From positions 21,338,701 to 21,402,700 of the forward strand of contig OY540816.1 in NCBI GenBank assembly GCA_961205875.1: DNA of 64,000 nt, written 5' to 3'. Positions 1-11,640 of this stretch are shown here, in pieces. The position numbers and the translations under genes are program-made. This DNA is from Sialis fuliginosa (lineage: Eukaryota; Arthropoda; Insecta; Megaloptera; Sialidae). Position 1 is the first letter of the stretch. Every line of letters begins with the position of its first letter. The notes under the pieces are model-generated. The model was not told the DNA's origin. It was given only the letters and a program-made list of their open reading frames with translations, and searched no databases.

Positions 1-850
1 ACACTGATTTTTCTAAAACGATTGAATAGGTATCCACTATGAAAAATTTCATTATGAATAATAATACGATACGAAGATATAAAATTACATAATTTCATTT
101 TTATTGATCATAAAATGAAAAATGAATATTTACGTGATATTATTTAATAACCTAATTAAGTAAAGTAACTTGTATATTGTATATAAAATAATGCTACTTA
201 ATTATTTACCCTCACTTTGTTTTAATTGGATTTTTTTTGGTGCTTGAAAAGCATTATAAAAGAGAAGCGAGAGAAAAACAGTTGATGATATTTGAAAAGT
301 TTAAATAATAACTATAATATACTTTATAAAATATTAATTTCTCATCATTTTTAATAAGCTGGGGGAAATTTTTTCGACAATAATAAAAAATTCATTTATT
401 CAGTATTTAAATAATTTATGTTTTCTTTATTTTAGTTTTTTTGTTTTTATATATTTTTTAAACATTGCATATTTTAAGTATCTCTATGAAAAAAAATTAT
501 AGAAATGTTATTTAATTATTTATGAAGTACTTTGTGCTGAAGACGATAAAAATAAAAAATATATGTGCATTACTCTATAGTAAATTTTGCATTTTGTTTT
601 ATTAATTTCGTTTTGAAAAAAATGTAATCTAATTTATTTTTGAGTTGTTTAATTGGAAGAGAAAAATTCCCCCAAAATCTGCAAATTATATTTGCCATTA
701 TAACGACATCAGATGCTACTAGTTTTGAAATTCGGTATTATTGAAATTTAAAATTGAATAACTATTAGTGGAGAAGTCGGCAGGATATATTTTTAAATAT
801 GAACATTTTTTGTTTTATATAGAAAGTAAAATAAAAACAAAATAAATTAA
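1..850. other. AT-rich stretch, nothing recognised
   Basis: No coding frame, RNA gene or dispersed repeat seen elsewhere in the window could be recognised here. The stretch is AT-rich with many short homopolymer runs. Confidence 0.5.
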
Positions 851-1270
851 ATTTCTGAATATTAATCTACATACATTTAACTGTCTTACAGCGTGATTTG
901 ATGACAATCGGCCAATAGGTGTCAAAATGGTGGACATTTAAACTAATTATTGGTATAATTTATTTATTAATTATTATATTATCATAGCAACTGCTTTACA
1001 TTGTTTCAAATTTGACGATTCTTTCTTTTATATCTTTTGTAGTTACTTATCATTAGCAAGTGTCCATCACTGCGTGCTCATTACTGGTTTTACTTTATCC
1101 ATTCCTAGAGAGAAAACATAAACAAAATAAAAAGCTATATTTGCGGACGTTGGTAATTAAATTGATTAAATAAAGAGTTACTTGTTTTATTAGTAACATG
1201 AGTTCATGAGAATTACAAAAACAGTGAACCGTGCTCTTATAGCGGCCATAACTGGTGCCAGTACCTTATA
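851..1270 (+). mobile_element. Family A TIR element, 5'-truncated copy
   Basis: This copy starts inside the element at the 'atttctgaatattaatct' block. It runs through the diagnostic blocks 'gatgacaatcggccaatagg', 'caactgctttacattg' and 'gagttacttgttttatta' to an intact right terminus ACTGGTGCCAGTACCTTATA. The left TIR is missing. Ten other copies occur in the window. The element has no coding capacity, so it is a MITE-like non-autonomous DNA element; its superfamily is not certain. Confidence 0.85.
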
Positions 1271-1661
1271 CAAAAATAAACGATCGAGGGAAATTATAAC
1301 TCATAACTTCACATCTGCTCTCAAATATTGATTGAACTATAAACGCGGCGAACAGAATTGCAATAAGTTGAATTAAATGTACATATTATTACACACATAA
1401 ATTGCTATTACAAGCTGTTATATTAAACGGTATAGATTTTAAATCGAACGTTTACATCACGCCGTTTCCAATAACAAACTTTGTTATTCTATTCTGATAT
1501 ACATTGCATTACTTGCTAGTAAATACATCAAGTATGACAGGAACCTAAGAATAATTATGTTTGTAGTGTGTTTTTGTAACGTTTTTAAGTATCTAATTTT
1601 TATTTTTCATCAAATCGGTAATTAGAGACCGCAGGATAGAAGCATCAGATAGTTTTCTTAA

Positions 1662-1781
1662 AGACTTTTATTACAAAATAATAATGAGAATATTTAACAT
1701 ACCTTGGTATTAGACTATACTAGACTTTTATTACAAAATAATAATTAGAATAATTAATATACCTTGATATTAAACTGTACT
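1662..1781. repeat. Tandem duplication, 60-bp unit
   Basis: The block 'agacttttattacaaaataa' occurs at 1662 and again at 1722, followed in both by related AT-rich sequence with 'ataccttg'. The two units are diverged, so the duplication is not recent. The rest of 1271-2131 shows no gene or known repeat apart from this and the paired palindromes listed next. Confidence 0.7.
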
Positions 1782-1852
1782 AACTTACAAAATATTAACA
1801 AATCTTATGTTTTTACAATTATTACAATATTTTATACTTAATTCCGGTGACT

Positions 1853-1966
1853 CCAAGATGCCTTGGTCGCAGCTTGTATATACAGTGCTGTCGATTTGCA
1901 AGTTTTATAAGTTTTCAGTTACTCAACTCTAGAATAATTATTACTACTTACTCCAAGACGCCTTGG
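1853..1966. repeat. Pair of CCAAG-N4-CTTGG palindromes 100 bp apart
   Basis: The near-identical palindromes CCAAGATGCCTTGG (1853-1866) and CCAAGACGCCTTGG (1953-1966) are spaced exactly 100 bp apart, each preceded by 'act'. They could be protein-binding dyads or remnants of a duplicated element. The intervening bases are not visibly duplicated. Confidence 0.5.
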
Positions 1967-2131
1967 AAACGACTGACTTGGTATTTCGTTTTCTAGTACT
2001 TTCATACAATCTCTTATGTAATTTTGTAATGACTGTTGTGCATTTACTAATAACATTACATTGTAAAATATGTGACACAATTTTTATATAAATTATCCAT
2101 AATAATACGAGGAACAGCAGAACAAAACCAG

Positions 2132-2658
2132 ATAAGGTAGTGGCACCAGTCTTGGCAAGGACCCCAGTAATGGCAAATTCTTAACTAAAAGTACTGAATT
2201 AGAAATATGTGTTGATATTTGATTACTACCATTTCTGAATATTAATCTATATACATTTAACTGTCTTACAGCGTGATTTGATGACAATCGGCCAATAGGT
2301 GTCAAAATGGTAGGCATTTAAACTAATTATTAGTATAATTTATTAATTATTCAAATTTGACGATTCTTTCTTTTATATCTTCTATGTCGTAGTAGTTATC
2401 ATTAGCAAGTGTTCATCACTGCGTGCTCATTACTGGTTTTACCTTTGCCATTACTGGAGAAAAACATGAACAAAATAAAAGGTTTTAATTAAAAAAAAAA
2501 ACTATATTTGCGGACTTTGGTAATTAAATTGATTAAATAAAGAGTTACTTGTTTTATTAATAACATGAGTTCATGAGGATTTAAAAAAACAAGCCCATTA
2601 ATAAAAAAAAAAACGAAAACTTGTTCTTATAGCGGCCATAACTGGTGCCTTTACCTTA
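2132..2658 (+). mobile_element. Family A TIR element, near-complete copy
   Basis: This copy has both ends: left AAGGTAGTGGCACCAGTCTT, with one mismatch to the consensus GGTACTGGCACCAGT, and right ACTGGTGCCTTTACCTTA, which is degenerate. Internal blocks match the other copies throughout. Its length of about 527 bp is the best estimate of the full element size. No frame encodes a transposase. Confidence 0.9.
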
Positions 2659-2672
2659 AATCCTCACCTAGT

Positions 2673-2774
2673 GTGCAAATACGAAATTAAAAAGCCGTTT
2701 TATCGACTATCATAACAGAAATCTGTATAACCTAACCTAAATTCCACGCGAACGAAGTCGCGGTTAACAGCTAG
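2673..2774 (+). mobile_element. Helitron-like 3' fragment
   Basis: This is about 100 bp matching the last third of the complete Helitron-like copy at 40232-40539: 'gtgcaaatacgaaa', 'ttttatcgactatcataac', 'cctaacctaaattccacgcg'. It ends in CTAG followed by T, as Helitrons do. It begins a few bases after the right end of the preceding family A copy, so one element was probably truncated by or inserted next to the other. Confidence 0.75.
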
Positions 2775-2837
2775 TTTTGTTCTTAGAAACCATTGGACTG
2801 TTTTCGGGATTTTCTGATCTTTTAAAAACTTCACCAT

Positions 2838-2990
2838 TTTGACACCCATTGGCCGATTGTCATCAAATTAAGCTGTTTTACAGTTAAGTGTCTATAGATT
2901 ATGATTCAGTAATGTCAATAATCAATTCAATACATTTAATTAAACAAATGTCCAACACTGGGCTATTATCCAAGACTAGATATAGGTTTT
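2838..2990 (-). mobile_element. Family A fragment (variant subfamily)
   Basis: The reverse-orientation end of family A runs from 'ccattttgacacccattgg' to a degenerate left TIR region. It shares variants ('caaattaagc', 'agttaagtgtctatag') with the copy at 63406-63575, which defines a subfamily. Confidence 0.75.
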
Positions 2991-3351
2991 GAAAGATAAT
3001 TTCAAAATAAAAAAAATATATCAAATTATCCAATACCATTTGAATGTTCCCTTTTCCCAGTGACAATTAGTCGATTCATTTATATCAATTTGCACACGTT
3101 TTTGACTCACAACATTGTGTGTTTTCATTTTGAAATTCCGGAGGTTGACACTCACACCGGAATCAATAATCCGGGACTCCGGACTTGTTCGTGTACAAAA
3201 AAAAAACAAACACGCTTTCGCGAATTACTATCGTATTCTTCTTTTCCCTACATGATTTTACGTTTGAACGTTTAAATTTAAATTTATTTAATTTATAATT
3301 TTTTTTCGGGGTATAAAAAGTCTCTTTGTATTATTAATAGTTTAAGGGGCA

Positions 3352-3640
3352 GACCCAGTTAGAATTTTGAAAAAAAACATTTTTTTTACATTTTCTCAAA
3401 GTAGAATATTTCAAAAGTATTCTCTGAAAATTTCAGACAAATGTCCTGTCCATAGACGATTCAGTGTAAGTTCCAAAATACATTTTTTATCTGCATGCAA
3501 ATCGTACTCAAAACTTTAAACGCGTTTTTCTCGAAACCATGTTTTCGAAGTCGGTGATCACTGTAACTTGAGAACGGCTTTGCCGATCGGTTTGAAATTT
3601 TTCTCACTTATTCTATACATAATTGTCCTCCGGATGAACG
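3352..3640 (+). mobile_element. Family D element, left part
   Basis: This begins TTAAGGGGCAGACCCAGTTA and matches 63122-63405 almost base for base over about 280 bp. The copy at 36690-37019 ends in the inverse terminus, 'accagaata' followed by CCCCCTTAA. TTAA at the outer edge followed by GGGGG suggests a piggyBac-like non-autonomous element; this is inference. The right end of this copy was not found. Confidence 0.75.
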
Positions 3641-5078
3641 AAGGATTTTTTTTGACGATTATTATTTTTTTATAGCCGAAAATGCGAGTGAAATTTAAGT
3701 CAAATAAAGAATTTTGTGAAAATTCAAAATTTTTCAAATCCCATTACAATGTTTTCTGTAAATACATATATTTCATGTGGAAAAATATTTGCTATTAATT
3801 ATTTGAGTCTAATTTAATTATTTTGTCTAAGAGAAAAAGAGTAAAGTACATATTACATAATATTTTTTATTAATCCCATTTGAAAATAAAAATTAATTGT
3901 GAAGATTTTCCATCAATTACGTTGACAACTTTTATATTAATCTGAAATAAATAAATGGAATTCAGGATTGTGAAAATTAATCAGCCGAAGGGAGAAAAAT
4001 ACAATTAAAATTTAACATAATAACGAGTTAAATGTATAAAAAGTTTAATTAGTTATATCTCCTTTTTTGTTGATTAATACTCGCTATTTCATATCGATTC
4101 TTTATTTTTCATTTTATTACTAATGATTTTTTAATCCCAGTTTTTTAGAATGATATATAATTAATTACTGTAAAATGTGGTAAAAAGCTCGACCATTTTT
4201 TGCTGTTTGTAAATGACAACTTAGAGAAATTACATTTTATTTTGTTAATGAAGATATACAGTGTATCTTCTATAACACTGGCACAAAAATAATAGCCGAG
4301 AAAAAACTTTAGATCTCAAGTGATCAAATCAGATCTTGATAGATCTGTATTTTGAGACAAAATTATATTTGTTTACTGGTTTTTGATCCATGGAGACCTG
4401 CAAAGATCTACAAAAATCTCTGAAGATGCATTTTTAAATGGGGGGATTTCTCCAAGATATATTAGTTTGTATATATTATAATGCCATGAAAAATATTATT
4501 ATATATTTCTGTTGTATTTTATTCAACGTTTTGTAATATTAAGGATCGTAGAAACAAATTTTTTTACCGTTTAAAAATTGTAAGGTTTTACAAATTTATA
4601 TCTGGAGTATGTAAAAAAATCAGTTTTCTTTGTTGAATTAAATTCTTTTTCTTTATCTCAAACTAAATATAAATATGGAATAAAAAGAGCAATACAATGG
4701 AACAATGAAAAAGATTTGGCTGTATATATTTTTTGGTTGTATAAAGAAAAGAATCAACAAAAGAATATACAAAAAAATCACAGTGCAATTGAAAAACTAT
4801 GTTGTTATTATATGTGAAGAGGAAAATTTTTGTATGTTATAATTAATAAATTTTTTCTCATAACGAATTTAAGGATAAAAATACAAAGGTATTTACTGTA
4901 ATGTAGGATTAAAATTTTTACCAGATTTAATATAACGTATTTAAATTTTTTATATTTTATTCCAGACGGTTTTTTATCAAAAAATATATTAAACTTGTTT
5001 TTAGGAATTTTTATAATTAATATTTATAAATGTTAATGTAAAATATATATCTACAAGAGATAAGTTGAACCATTTTTA
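3641..5078. other. AT-rich stretch, no gene
   Basis: No gene or multi-copy repeat was recognised. A cluster of GATC/AGATCT motifs at about 4312-4350 resembles short motifs in the arms of the inverted repeat at 14851-15510, but the match is too short to assign. Confidence 0.4.
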
Positions 5079-5450
5079 GGGTTCCTTAGAAAACTAGGAA
5101 CCCTTAGAGTCTGTCCTAGTCCGTCCGTCTGTCTGTCTATAAATTTTATACCGATTAAGATGAAATTTGATAAATTGATTTTCGAAAAAAAGAACATTTT
5201 TTGGACCCCCTTACTAAAAAGTAAATTAATTTTTTTTGTATTTGCCTTCAAAATCGTTATCAGAGCATCCCCCCCTCTAATTTCTAAACTATCAATTCAA
5301 AAAAACTGGAAAAATTCAAGAATGTAGATTTAAATTAGTACTTCCAATGAAAATTATAACGAACACTGACAAATTTTTTTGGACCCCCCTCCCATAGACT
5401 TACCCCATTGAGTGGGGCATCTTTAGATTAGACATTTTTTAATAGACAGT
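5079..5450 (+). mobile_element. Family L dispersed repeat, copy 1
   Basis: It starts 'agggttccttagaaaac' and carries a CTGTCTGTCTG run. It then shows blocks 'tttttggaccccc', 'atcgttatcagagc', 'ttagtacttccaatgaaaat' and 'attgagtggggc' shared with 31945-32705 and 20175-20580. It is non-coding. The layout resembles a dispersed repeat common in Lepidoptera and other insects, but I could not search for it. Confidence 0.7.
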
Positions 5451-6096
5451 CTTGTGAAGTTAACTATTGTATTATAAAGTAGAAAATTTATCATTTATAT
5501 TTCAGAAAACCTTTCTATATGTTTAATTAATTCCCTACAAGCCATAAAAAAAATTAAACGACTTCTTTTATTATTTTTATTTTCATTTGAACAAACGGTT
5601 CTGATGAACTTTTCTTCCCTCTTCCCGATTCTCTTTTTTCCTTGTGTAGTTTTTTTTCCTCCAAGCTGGCAGATATTAAATCGGAACGATGAAAAATAAA
5701 AAGGATATCATTTCACTTTGACTTGACAGTCAAGTTGATCTAGATACCAATGCAATTGACTGGAGTTGTTCTTCAGAGGTTTCTTTACAAAAATATTTCT
5801 CTATTCTTTTTTTATGTTTTTGCGGTTTTAAATGCATTTGATATTGATAGTAAATTTTAATTATGTAGTATTAGCGACCGGCTCGCGGCTTCAACCGCGT
5901 TGTTTTCATTTTTATGGGTACCGGCGTGGGATTCCCCGGTTCGGCCGACACCAGACGATAGTAGGCGCCGCGATTCTAATAGCAGACACACTTTTACACG
6001 TTGTTTTATTCTATTACCTTGTACACGAGCAGCCTATTGTGTGTGTGAAATTGTTTCCGAGGTAGTTTTCGTTATTTGTATAGTGACTAGAAGATT
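5451..6096. other. Unassigned stretch with a GC-richer patch
   Basis: It is mostly AT-rich. At 5872-5965 the composition becomes clearly GC-richer, with 'gcgaccggctcgcggcttc' and 'gattccccggttcggccgac'. Two overlapping plus-strand frames are open there, but neither is recognisable and GC-rich DNA lacks stops by chance. It may be a decayed repeat fragment. Confidence 0.35.
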
Positions 6097-6843
6097 CTAC
6101 GTCTTATTTTCTTGTATTTTAGTCGATATTTGTATGACGAGTTGAAGTATACTGCAGGATATTTCACTAAAAAATTTAGAATTTTTGATTTCGTTAAAAG
6201 TATGTTTATTGTATAGAAAATGACGTGAAAAGTTGTTTGTTTCAAACCGCAGGTCTGTATCTCAAACCGTTCTCGAGATATAGCCTCTCAAAGTTTTAGT
6301 TTTTTCAAATTTTTGGAGAAAAAAGGCCATAACTTTTGAACGCGTGGTCGGAATTGATTTTAGTTGACGGATTTGGAATCAGCGTGTCAAAATCTATATA
6401 ATGACATGTATAATACTTTAAAACTCGAAAAAAAAATTTTCAGGAAAAATCGAAAAAATTCAAAGGGGTATACCTTAAAAAAATGTCACTTTTTGGCCAA
6501 AATTTTTTTGTCGGAATTATAAGTATTATACATGTCATTATATAGATTTTGACACGCTGATTTCAAATCCGTCAACTAAAATCAATTCCGATCACGCGTT
6601 CAAAAGTTATGACCTTATTTCTCCAAAAATTTGAAAAAACTGAAACTTTGAGAGGCTATATCTCGAAAACGGTTTGAGATACACACCTGCGGTTTGAATC
6701 AAACAACTTTTCACGTCATTTTCTATACAATAAACATACTTTAAACGAAATAAAAAATTCGAAATTTTTTAGTGAAATTTCCTGCAGTGAACTTCAACTC
6801 GTCATACAAATATCGACTAAAATACAAGAAAATAAGACGTAGA
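6097..6843. mobile_element. Family C foldback element, copy 1
   Basis: This is a long imperfect inverted repeat. Arms 6097-6416 and 6523-6843 (about 320 bp each) start TCTACGTCTTATTTTCTTGT and are separated by about 105 bp. A second copy with the same ends lies at 47221-47969. There is no coding frame. A transcript would fold into a long hairpin. No target duplication was evident. Confidence 0.9.
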
Positions 6844-7015
6844 TGTATTATAGTTTTATAACTAAGCGTGTAAATGAATATTAAATGCTATTTTTGATTA
6901 AAATGTTTGAGTTGCACATAAAGATGAATATTCTAATAATATTTTTAAATTATTTATTAACTGAAAACACAGATTTGTATTAATTTACCCATAAAGTAAG
7001 AGAAGAACTGCTTCC

Positions 7016-8228
7016 TCTGCTTCCATGAACTTCATATTAAATTAAATGGTTAACCAATGCCAGACAATTTATCGGGTTTTTATTTAAATTGTTCAATAAT
7101 TAACTACCTTCAGTGAATTTAGCACGAGGAAGCACTGTGCATTTACTTGGAAGATGTTTTTTTTAGATAGAATATTATTCCGTGTTTTATCGTTGCTAAC
7201 TTCATAATTGGAGCCAACTTTATTACACCGTGCGTTATGTGGTCGACCGTTGCTGCATTCAGGACATTGTTTTTGCAGTTGTGTGGAGTATATGAAAACT
7301 CTTTTATCGTTTTTTTCTTCGCAAGACCTTCCTCTCGTTTTTGCGTATAAAGATTTGTTTTTGTTTGTCTGGAATACCTCTATGGGTATCCCCTTTATGA
7401 ATTTTACTATGACGTACATTTTTTTATATACCGATTCCACATGTTTTTCCTTAAAGTCGAGATGTTTGTTGAATATATAATCATTTTTAAGAATTTTATG
7501 AATTTGTATACCTACCTTGATTCTGACATTTGAAAAACGCTAAGTGGATTTCTTTTCTCATATTTTACAGAAAATTTATTTGTGTTATCTTTATTTTTAT
7601 TTTTTATTATTTGTAAGATTTGCGTTTTGAAATAAAATTATAAGATTTACAATTTTACTAAAAAATATTAGTTCGAAATTTTTCTTGATTATTTTTTCGT
7701 ATATTTTTAATTTTTTAACAATTTCAATCTAAATCTCAATTTATGCAAACGTCAAAATGACGCATTTAAAACGTCAAAAATACATTTAATGTGTCAAAGT
7801 AAATATCAATTAAAAAAAAACAAAACAAATTAAGATAAATATTTGTAAAAGAATATTTTACAACAAACGTTGTAGACCTATATTATAGGAAATTGAATGC
7901 TCTACAAAAAAGATTCTATAAAACTTTCACGGAACATGTGTATAAATAAATATTTTGGGATGTCACCCCTCCCTCTTACACATGATTTCGAAATGAGACC
8001 GTCCTCAAGCTAGACCCAAACCATCCAACCGTGTTTCATTTATATCGGTTCAGTGGTTCATGAGTTATGCGTGTGACAAGGAAGGACAGACAGACAGACA
8101 CAGAACGAAAACTGTTTGTATTGACCTGAAAATTAAAATTTTGAAATCGGAGAATAATTTTTTTTATCTCATTTTAAAACGATCACAAAGCTTCTCGTTT
8201 CTTCGATATAGCGAGGAAGCTAAAATAT
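7016..8228. mobile_element. Family E dispersed repeat, large composite copy
   Basis: Two blocks recur elsewhere. At 7020-7150, 'ttaaccaatgccag' and 'tagcacgaggaagcactgtg' also occur near 17167, 18886, 19560 and 54062. At 7640-8228, 'caaacgtcaaaatgac', 'gatgtcacccctccctctta', 'accgtcctcaagc', a GACAGACAGACA run and 'cgatcacaaagcttctcg' also occur near 19020-19320, 22220, 26760 and 54835. The middle (7150-7490) holds short open frames on both strands with no recognised motif. The element looks non-autonomous; its boundaries are uncertain. Confidence 0.7.
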
Positions 8229-8273
8229 AAAATTAATAGTACTTTTTGCGTTTTCCATTTCCGGTTCTGAATT

Positions 8274-8862
8274 ATATGAGCAAATCCACAGAACGTGGCC
8301 GCTTTGGAGGAACGGCAATAGTGCGCGTGTGGGAATGTATATTACCCACCCATAAGTACACGAACTCAAAGTATACTTTATTGTGGATGTAAACATGGAG
8401 TTACAAGTCGATTGCTTGATTCATATAAAAACTGCAGCACAATTTGTATTGAAAAATCGGTTATTTTCACGTTTTCAGAATGGAACTTTTAAAAAAAGAA
8501 AAATTCATACCACCGCAATTTTCTCAGATTCAAACCAATGAATCTGAAATTTTTACTGGACATGTTTTTTGGTACAATGAACCTTTTCCCGGAGTTTCAA
8601 CGGCGCACACCTCTTACATTTCATATGCGCGATTGTTTTATCCAGCGAACGGCAATTTCAGCGTTTTTTATTTGGTTTATTTGCTGTAACTTTTGGAACA
8701 TCCGAAGCACACTCCTGAAATTGAGACAAATTATTCTTCTCTTTGTTACGAAGATTTTGAGACGACATAGAAGAGTGTGCGTTCAATGCTCCATTTTGAA
8801 GAAGCATTTGAGTATTTTAATTTAAAGCTAATGCGGCCACGTTCTGTGGATTTGCCCATATA
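8274..8862. mobile_element. TIR element F, about 590 bp
   Basis: Perfect or near-perfect terminal inverted repeats of about 28 bp bound this segment: GCAAATCCACAGAACGTGGC on the left and GCCACGTTCTGTGGATTTGC on the right. The inside has two overlapping plus-strand frames, a 69-codon frame from 8480 and a 95-codon frame from 8538. Neither resembles a transposase I recognise. It is probably a non-autonomous DNA transposon. Only one copy is in the window. Confidence 0.85.
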
Positions 8863-9600
8863 CAAATAATAATAATTTTATCCAACTTGATAAACTTAAT
8901 TTCCTCTAAGACATACACACACACATGTTTAATAGTAAGTCCTAAAATTAAACGGAGATATGATCTGTACAACGAACGACGCTTGCTAGATGACTATGCC
9001 AAAGTGCTAAAGTCGCGGTTACAGCGCCAACTATATCTGATCTGAATATCACTAACTTGTGCGACAATTTATTTGTCAAAAGTGTCATTTAACTATCAAC
9101 ATTATAGTCGTTAGTGGCTCAGTTTGGAATATTTTAGGGCTGGATTTTGATTAAATGTTTGTTGAATTTTACTTGACTTGTTTAGGTATCTAATTTCATC
9201 GAGAAATAGTTAAAATTTGAAGAAGTTATTCCTTCATAAATCTAGAGTACCCACACAAAAATTTCATAATTTTTTACTACATAGTTATTATTTAAAAACT
9301 AAATTGCCCTGATCGGCACAAGACTTTTTTTTATATATTATGATACAAAAGAAATTACATAACATTTTTTTCTATTCATGTTTGTAAGTCTCACCGTTTT
9401 GGCTGTAGAGTATTGACAAACACACAGGCGTCATTGAGATAATGGTCGCAGGTAGTTTAGGGACCCTAAAAATGTGTAATTCTGTTAAAATTTCGAGTTC
9501 GACGTTTTTCATGATTACTATACTTTATTATACAGTACATTTCATGTATGTATAAAAAAGTAAAAAAGAGACATACTTATTCGGTTTGCTTGTGTGAATG
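8863..9600. other. AT-rich stretch, nothing assigned
   Basis: It contains a short CA run near 8911 and otherwise AT-rich sequence. No gene or multi-copy repeat was recognised. Confidence 0.4.
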
Positions 9601-10109
9601 TCCCGTATTCATACTGTCTGTCTCTCTGTCTGTTTGTTACCTTTTCACTCGCATAGGAGCCGAGATATTTACGATTTTGTATAATAAAAGAAAACTAAAA
9701 ATTTAATATTTCACCCCCTGTCACATATGAAGGGTTGTAATTAGTTACATTCGATTTGGCGGGAAAAATACTACGGAAGAGGGGTTATTAGGGGAACAAA
9801 ACAACCCCTTATCTTACATAGGAGTCGATATTTATATTATAAATGCGAAAGTGTATCTCTCAGACTGTCTATTTGTTACATGTTTACGGCTAAACCGCTT
9901 TACGGATCTTAATGAAATTTGGCAGTAAGATAGCTTGCATCCCGAAGAAGGGCATAGGCTACTTCGTATCCTTTACGGGATTGCAAAAGGGTTGAAAAAT
10001 TTATATGGGGAATTTTTTTTAGTAATAAATATTTCACCCCCTGCCACATATGAAGGGTTGTAATTAGTTTTATTCGATCCACGCGAGCGAAACCGCGGGT
10101 AGCATCTAG
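9600..10109 (+). mobile_element. Helitron-like composite ending CTAG
   Basis: It contains 'atattataaatgcgaaagtg', 'cggctaaaccgc', 'tgaaatttggcag' and 'gaagggcataggctacttcg', the order seen in the complete copy at 40232. It ends 'aaaccgcgggtagcat' then CTAG/T with a GC-rich subterminal segment. The block 'caccccctgtcacatatgaa' occurs twice (about 9715 and 10034) and also in the arms of the inverted repeat at 14851-15510, so an internal duplication or a nested copy is likely. No Rep/helicase coding is present. Confidence 0.7.
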
Positions 10110-10498
10110 TAAAATAATCATCACTTAATCCTGTGACGTGGCAATTAACTAATGACGTAATTGAAGAGTCGTGCGGTAAAGGGTTAATTCTGCGCTCTGA
10201 CCACATCTGTGTATCATAAGTTGATGGATGTCGGCAGCAAGTGTTTGGGTTTTGTTTGTAACAACTTCTCACAGCCTCCTCTTCCTCGTAGAATTAACTA
10301 ATATTCAAACTTCGCGCCTTTAATTAAATATTACTACTGGCGGTATTATTTGATGGGAGAGGAAGGATTCTTAACTTCCTTAAGGCAATGATGTTTCATT
10401 TCTGTAGCAGGGGGTTTATTCAAGCATTTTAAAGAAGATACTTGCAGCTTTTTAATGATATCAAGCTAGTCATTGTGCGATAATAATTTCAAGATAAA
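10110..10498. other. Unassigned, slightly GC-richer stretch
   Basis: This is non-repetitive in the window and less AT-rich than its surroundings, with TGACGT-type motifs at 10135 and 10154. No coding frame could be supported. Confidence 0.3.
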
Positions 10499-10596
10499 GT
10501 AAAGGCTCCAGTTATGGCCGCTATAAGAGCAAGTTTACGTTGTTTTTTTTTTGATAAATGGGCTTGTTTTTTATAATTCTTATGAACTCATGTTAT
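10499..10596 (-). mobile_element. Family A terminal fragment
   Basis: About 100 bp of the family A right end in reverse orientation: 'ccagttatggccgctata' to 'gaactcatgtta'. It stops at the start of repeat S. Confidence 0.75.
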
Positions 10597-10597
10597 A

Positions 10598-10672
10598 GGA
10601 TCTTGGCTTCTGGGTGTAAGCCGCGTCGATTTGGTCGTGTTATCTGCCAACGTTTCGTCACACATTGCATTC
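10598..10672 (+). repeat. Repeat S fragment
   Basis: 'atcttggcttctgggtgtaa', 'gccgcgtcgatttggtcgtg' and 'ccaacgtttcgtcacaca' recur in reverse order and orientation at 34215-34372. Weaker pieces lie at 42640 and 53158. It is probably a transposable element remnant. Confidence 0.6.
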
Positions 10673-10689
10673 ACTATGAATAAATTTTC

Positions 10690-11211
10690 TATGTATTTTT
10701 ATAAAAAATACAGGTTTAAAAAATGTGTATTTTTAATAACATTTAGATACATTTAAACATTGATAAAACAGTTTTTTGTAAAAAATTTTATATGCGGATT
10801 GCAATGTAATGGTTTTTTAATGAACAATTTATAAAATTTATCTTTTATTTCCCGGTAAAGGTAAGGCTCTGACATTTAGATTTTAATTGACTTTTTTAAG
10901 GTGAAGTTCAACTCGTATATTTCCCCTCACGTATATGCGCTATACATAAAAACAGTATTTAGAAATGAAACATATGCATGCAAATATATGACAATACAAA
11001 AATTATAAAAAAAATATATGCATATATATATGAATTTTCAGAGTTCTATGTGACTAACTCCAAACAAGTTAATGTAATTAATTACGTTAATTTCTTTATT
11101 TATGACATGAAATAAATACAAAGGCTGCACAAAAAGAGAGAGAGACTAAGGTAAGTCTCGTTTCGTAGAAGAAATACAAATTTCGATCTTCTGTGAATTT
11201 TTTACTTTCTT
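10690..11211. other. AT-rich stretch, nothing assigned
   Basis: It includes alternating AT/GC-poor runs ('atatatgcatatatatatg' near 11015) and a short GA run near 11135. No gene was recognised. Confidence 0.4.
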
Positions 11212-11468
11212 ATAAGGTACCGGCACCAATTATGGCCGCTATAATAGCAAGTGATTGGCGGGCTTCTTTTTTGTAATTGTCATGAATTCATGTTAATAAT
11301 AAAACAAGTAACTCTTTATTTAATCAATTTATCTACCAAAGTCCGCAAATATAGTTTTTTTTTAAATTATAGCCTTTTATTTTGTTGTTGTTCTTTCTCC
11401 AGTAATGGATAAAGTAAAACCAGTAATGAGCATGCAGTGATGGTACTACAACACAGAAGATATAAATG
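11212..11468 (-). mobile_element. Family A TIR element, truncated copy
   Basis: The reverse copy starts with AAGGTACCGGCACCAATTAT and 'ggccgctataatagcaag'. It continues through 'cagtaatggataaagtaaaa' and breaks off near 'acagaagatataaatg'. The distal half is absent and is followed by repeat K. Confidence 0.85.
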
Positions 11469-11488
11469 GAATTTCTTTAAAATTCTAT

Positions 11489-11640
11489 TACATTTTTTTT
11501 TGGAAAATCAGGGAATTTATTACATTTTTTTTTGGAAAATCAGGGAATTTATTATATCAAAAGTCTTAAATTTTTTTTGCACATTCTGGGAGCCTCTCGA
11601 CCACTTCTTGCTTCTTGTGGTCAGGGAATTTTATTTTCAA
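11489..11640. repeat. Repeat K fragment with a 31-bp direct repeat
   Basis: 'ggaaaatcagggaatttatt' occurs at about 11501 and 11533 and a related 'gtcagggaatttta' near 11620. Similar wording ('ggaaagtcagggaa', 'gtggtcagggaaag') occurs at 28285-28385. The style matches a short arthropod MITE starting CAGGGTGTCCAC; this assignment is from memory. Confidence 0.55.

Noticed and set aside
7093..7440. 115-codon minus frame with a CPEC...C cluster
   Set aside because: Its 3' part lies in family E and an opposing plus frame covers the same bases. Two spaced Cys residues alone do not define a zinc finger.
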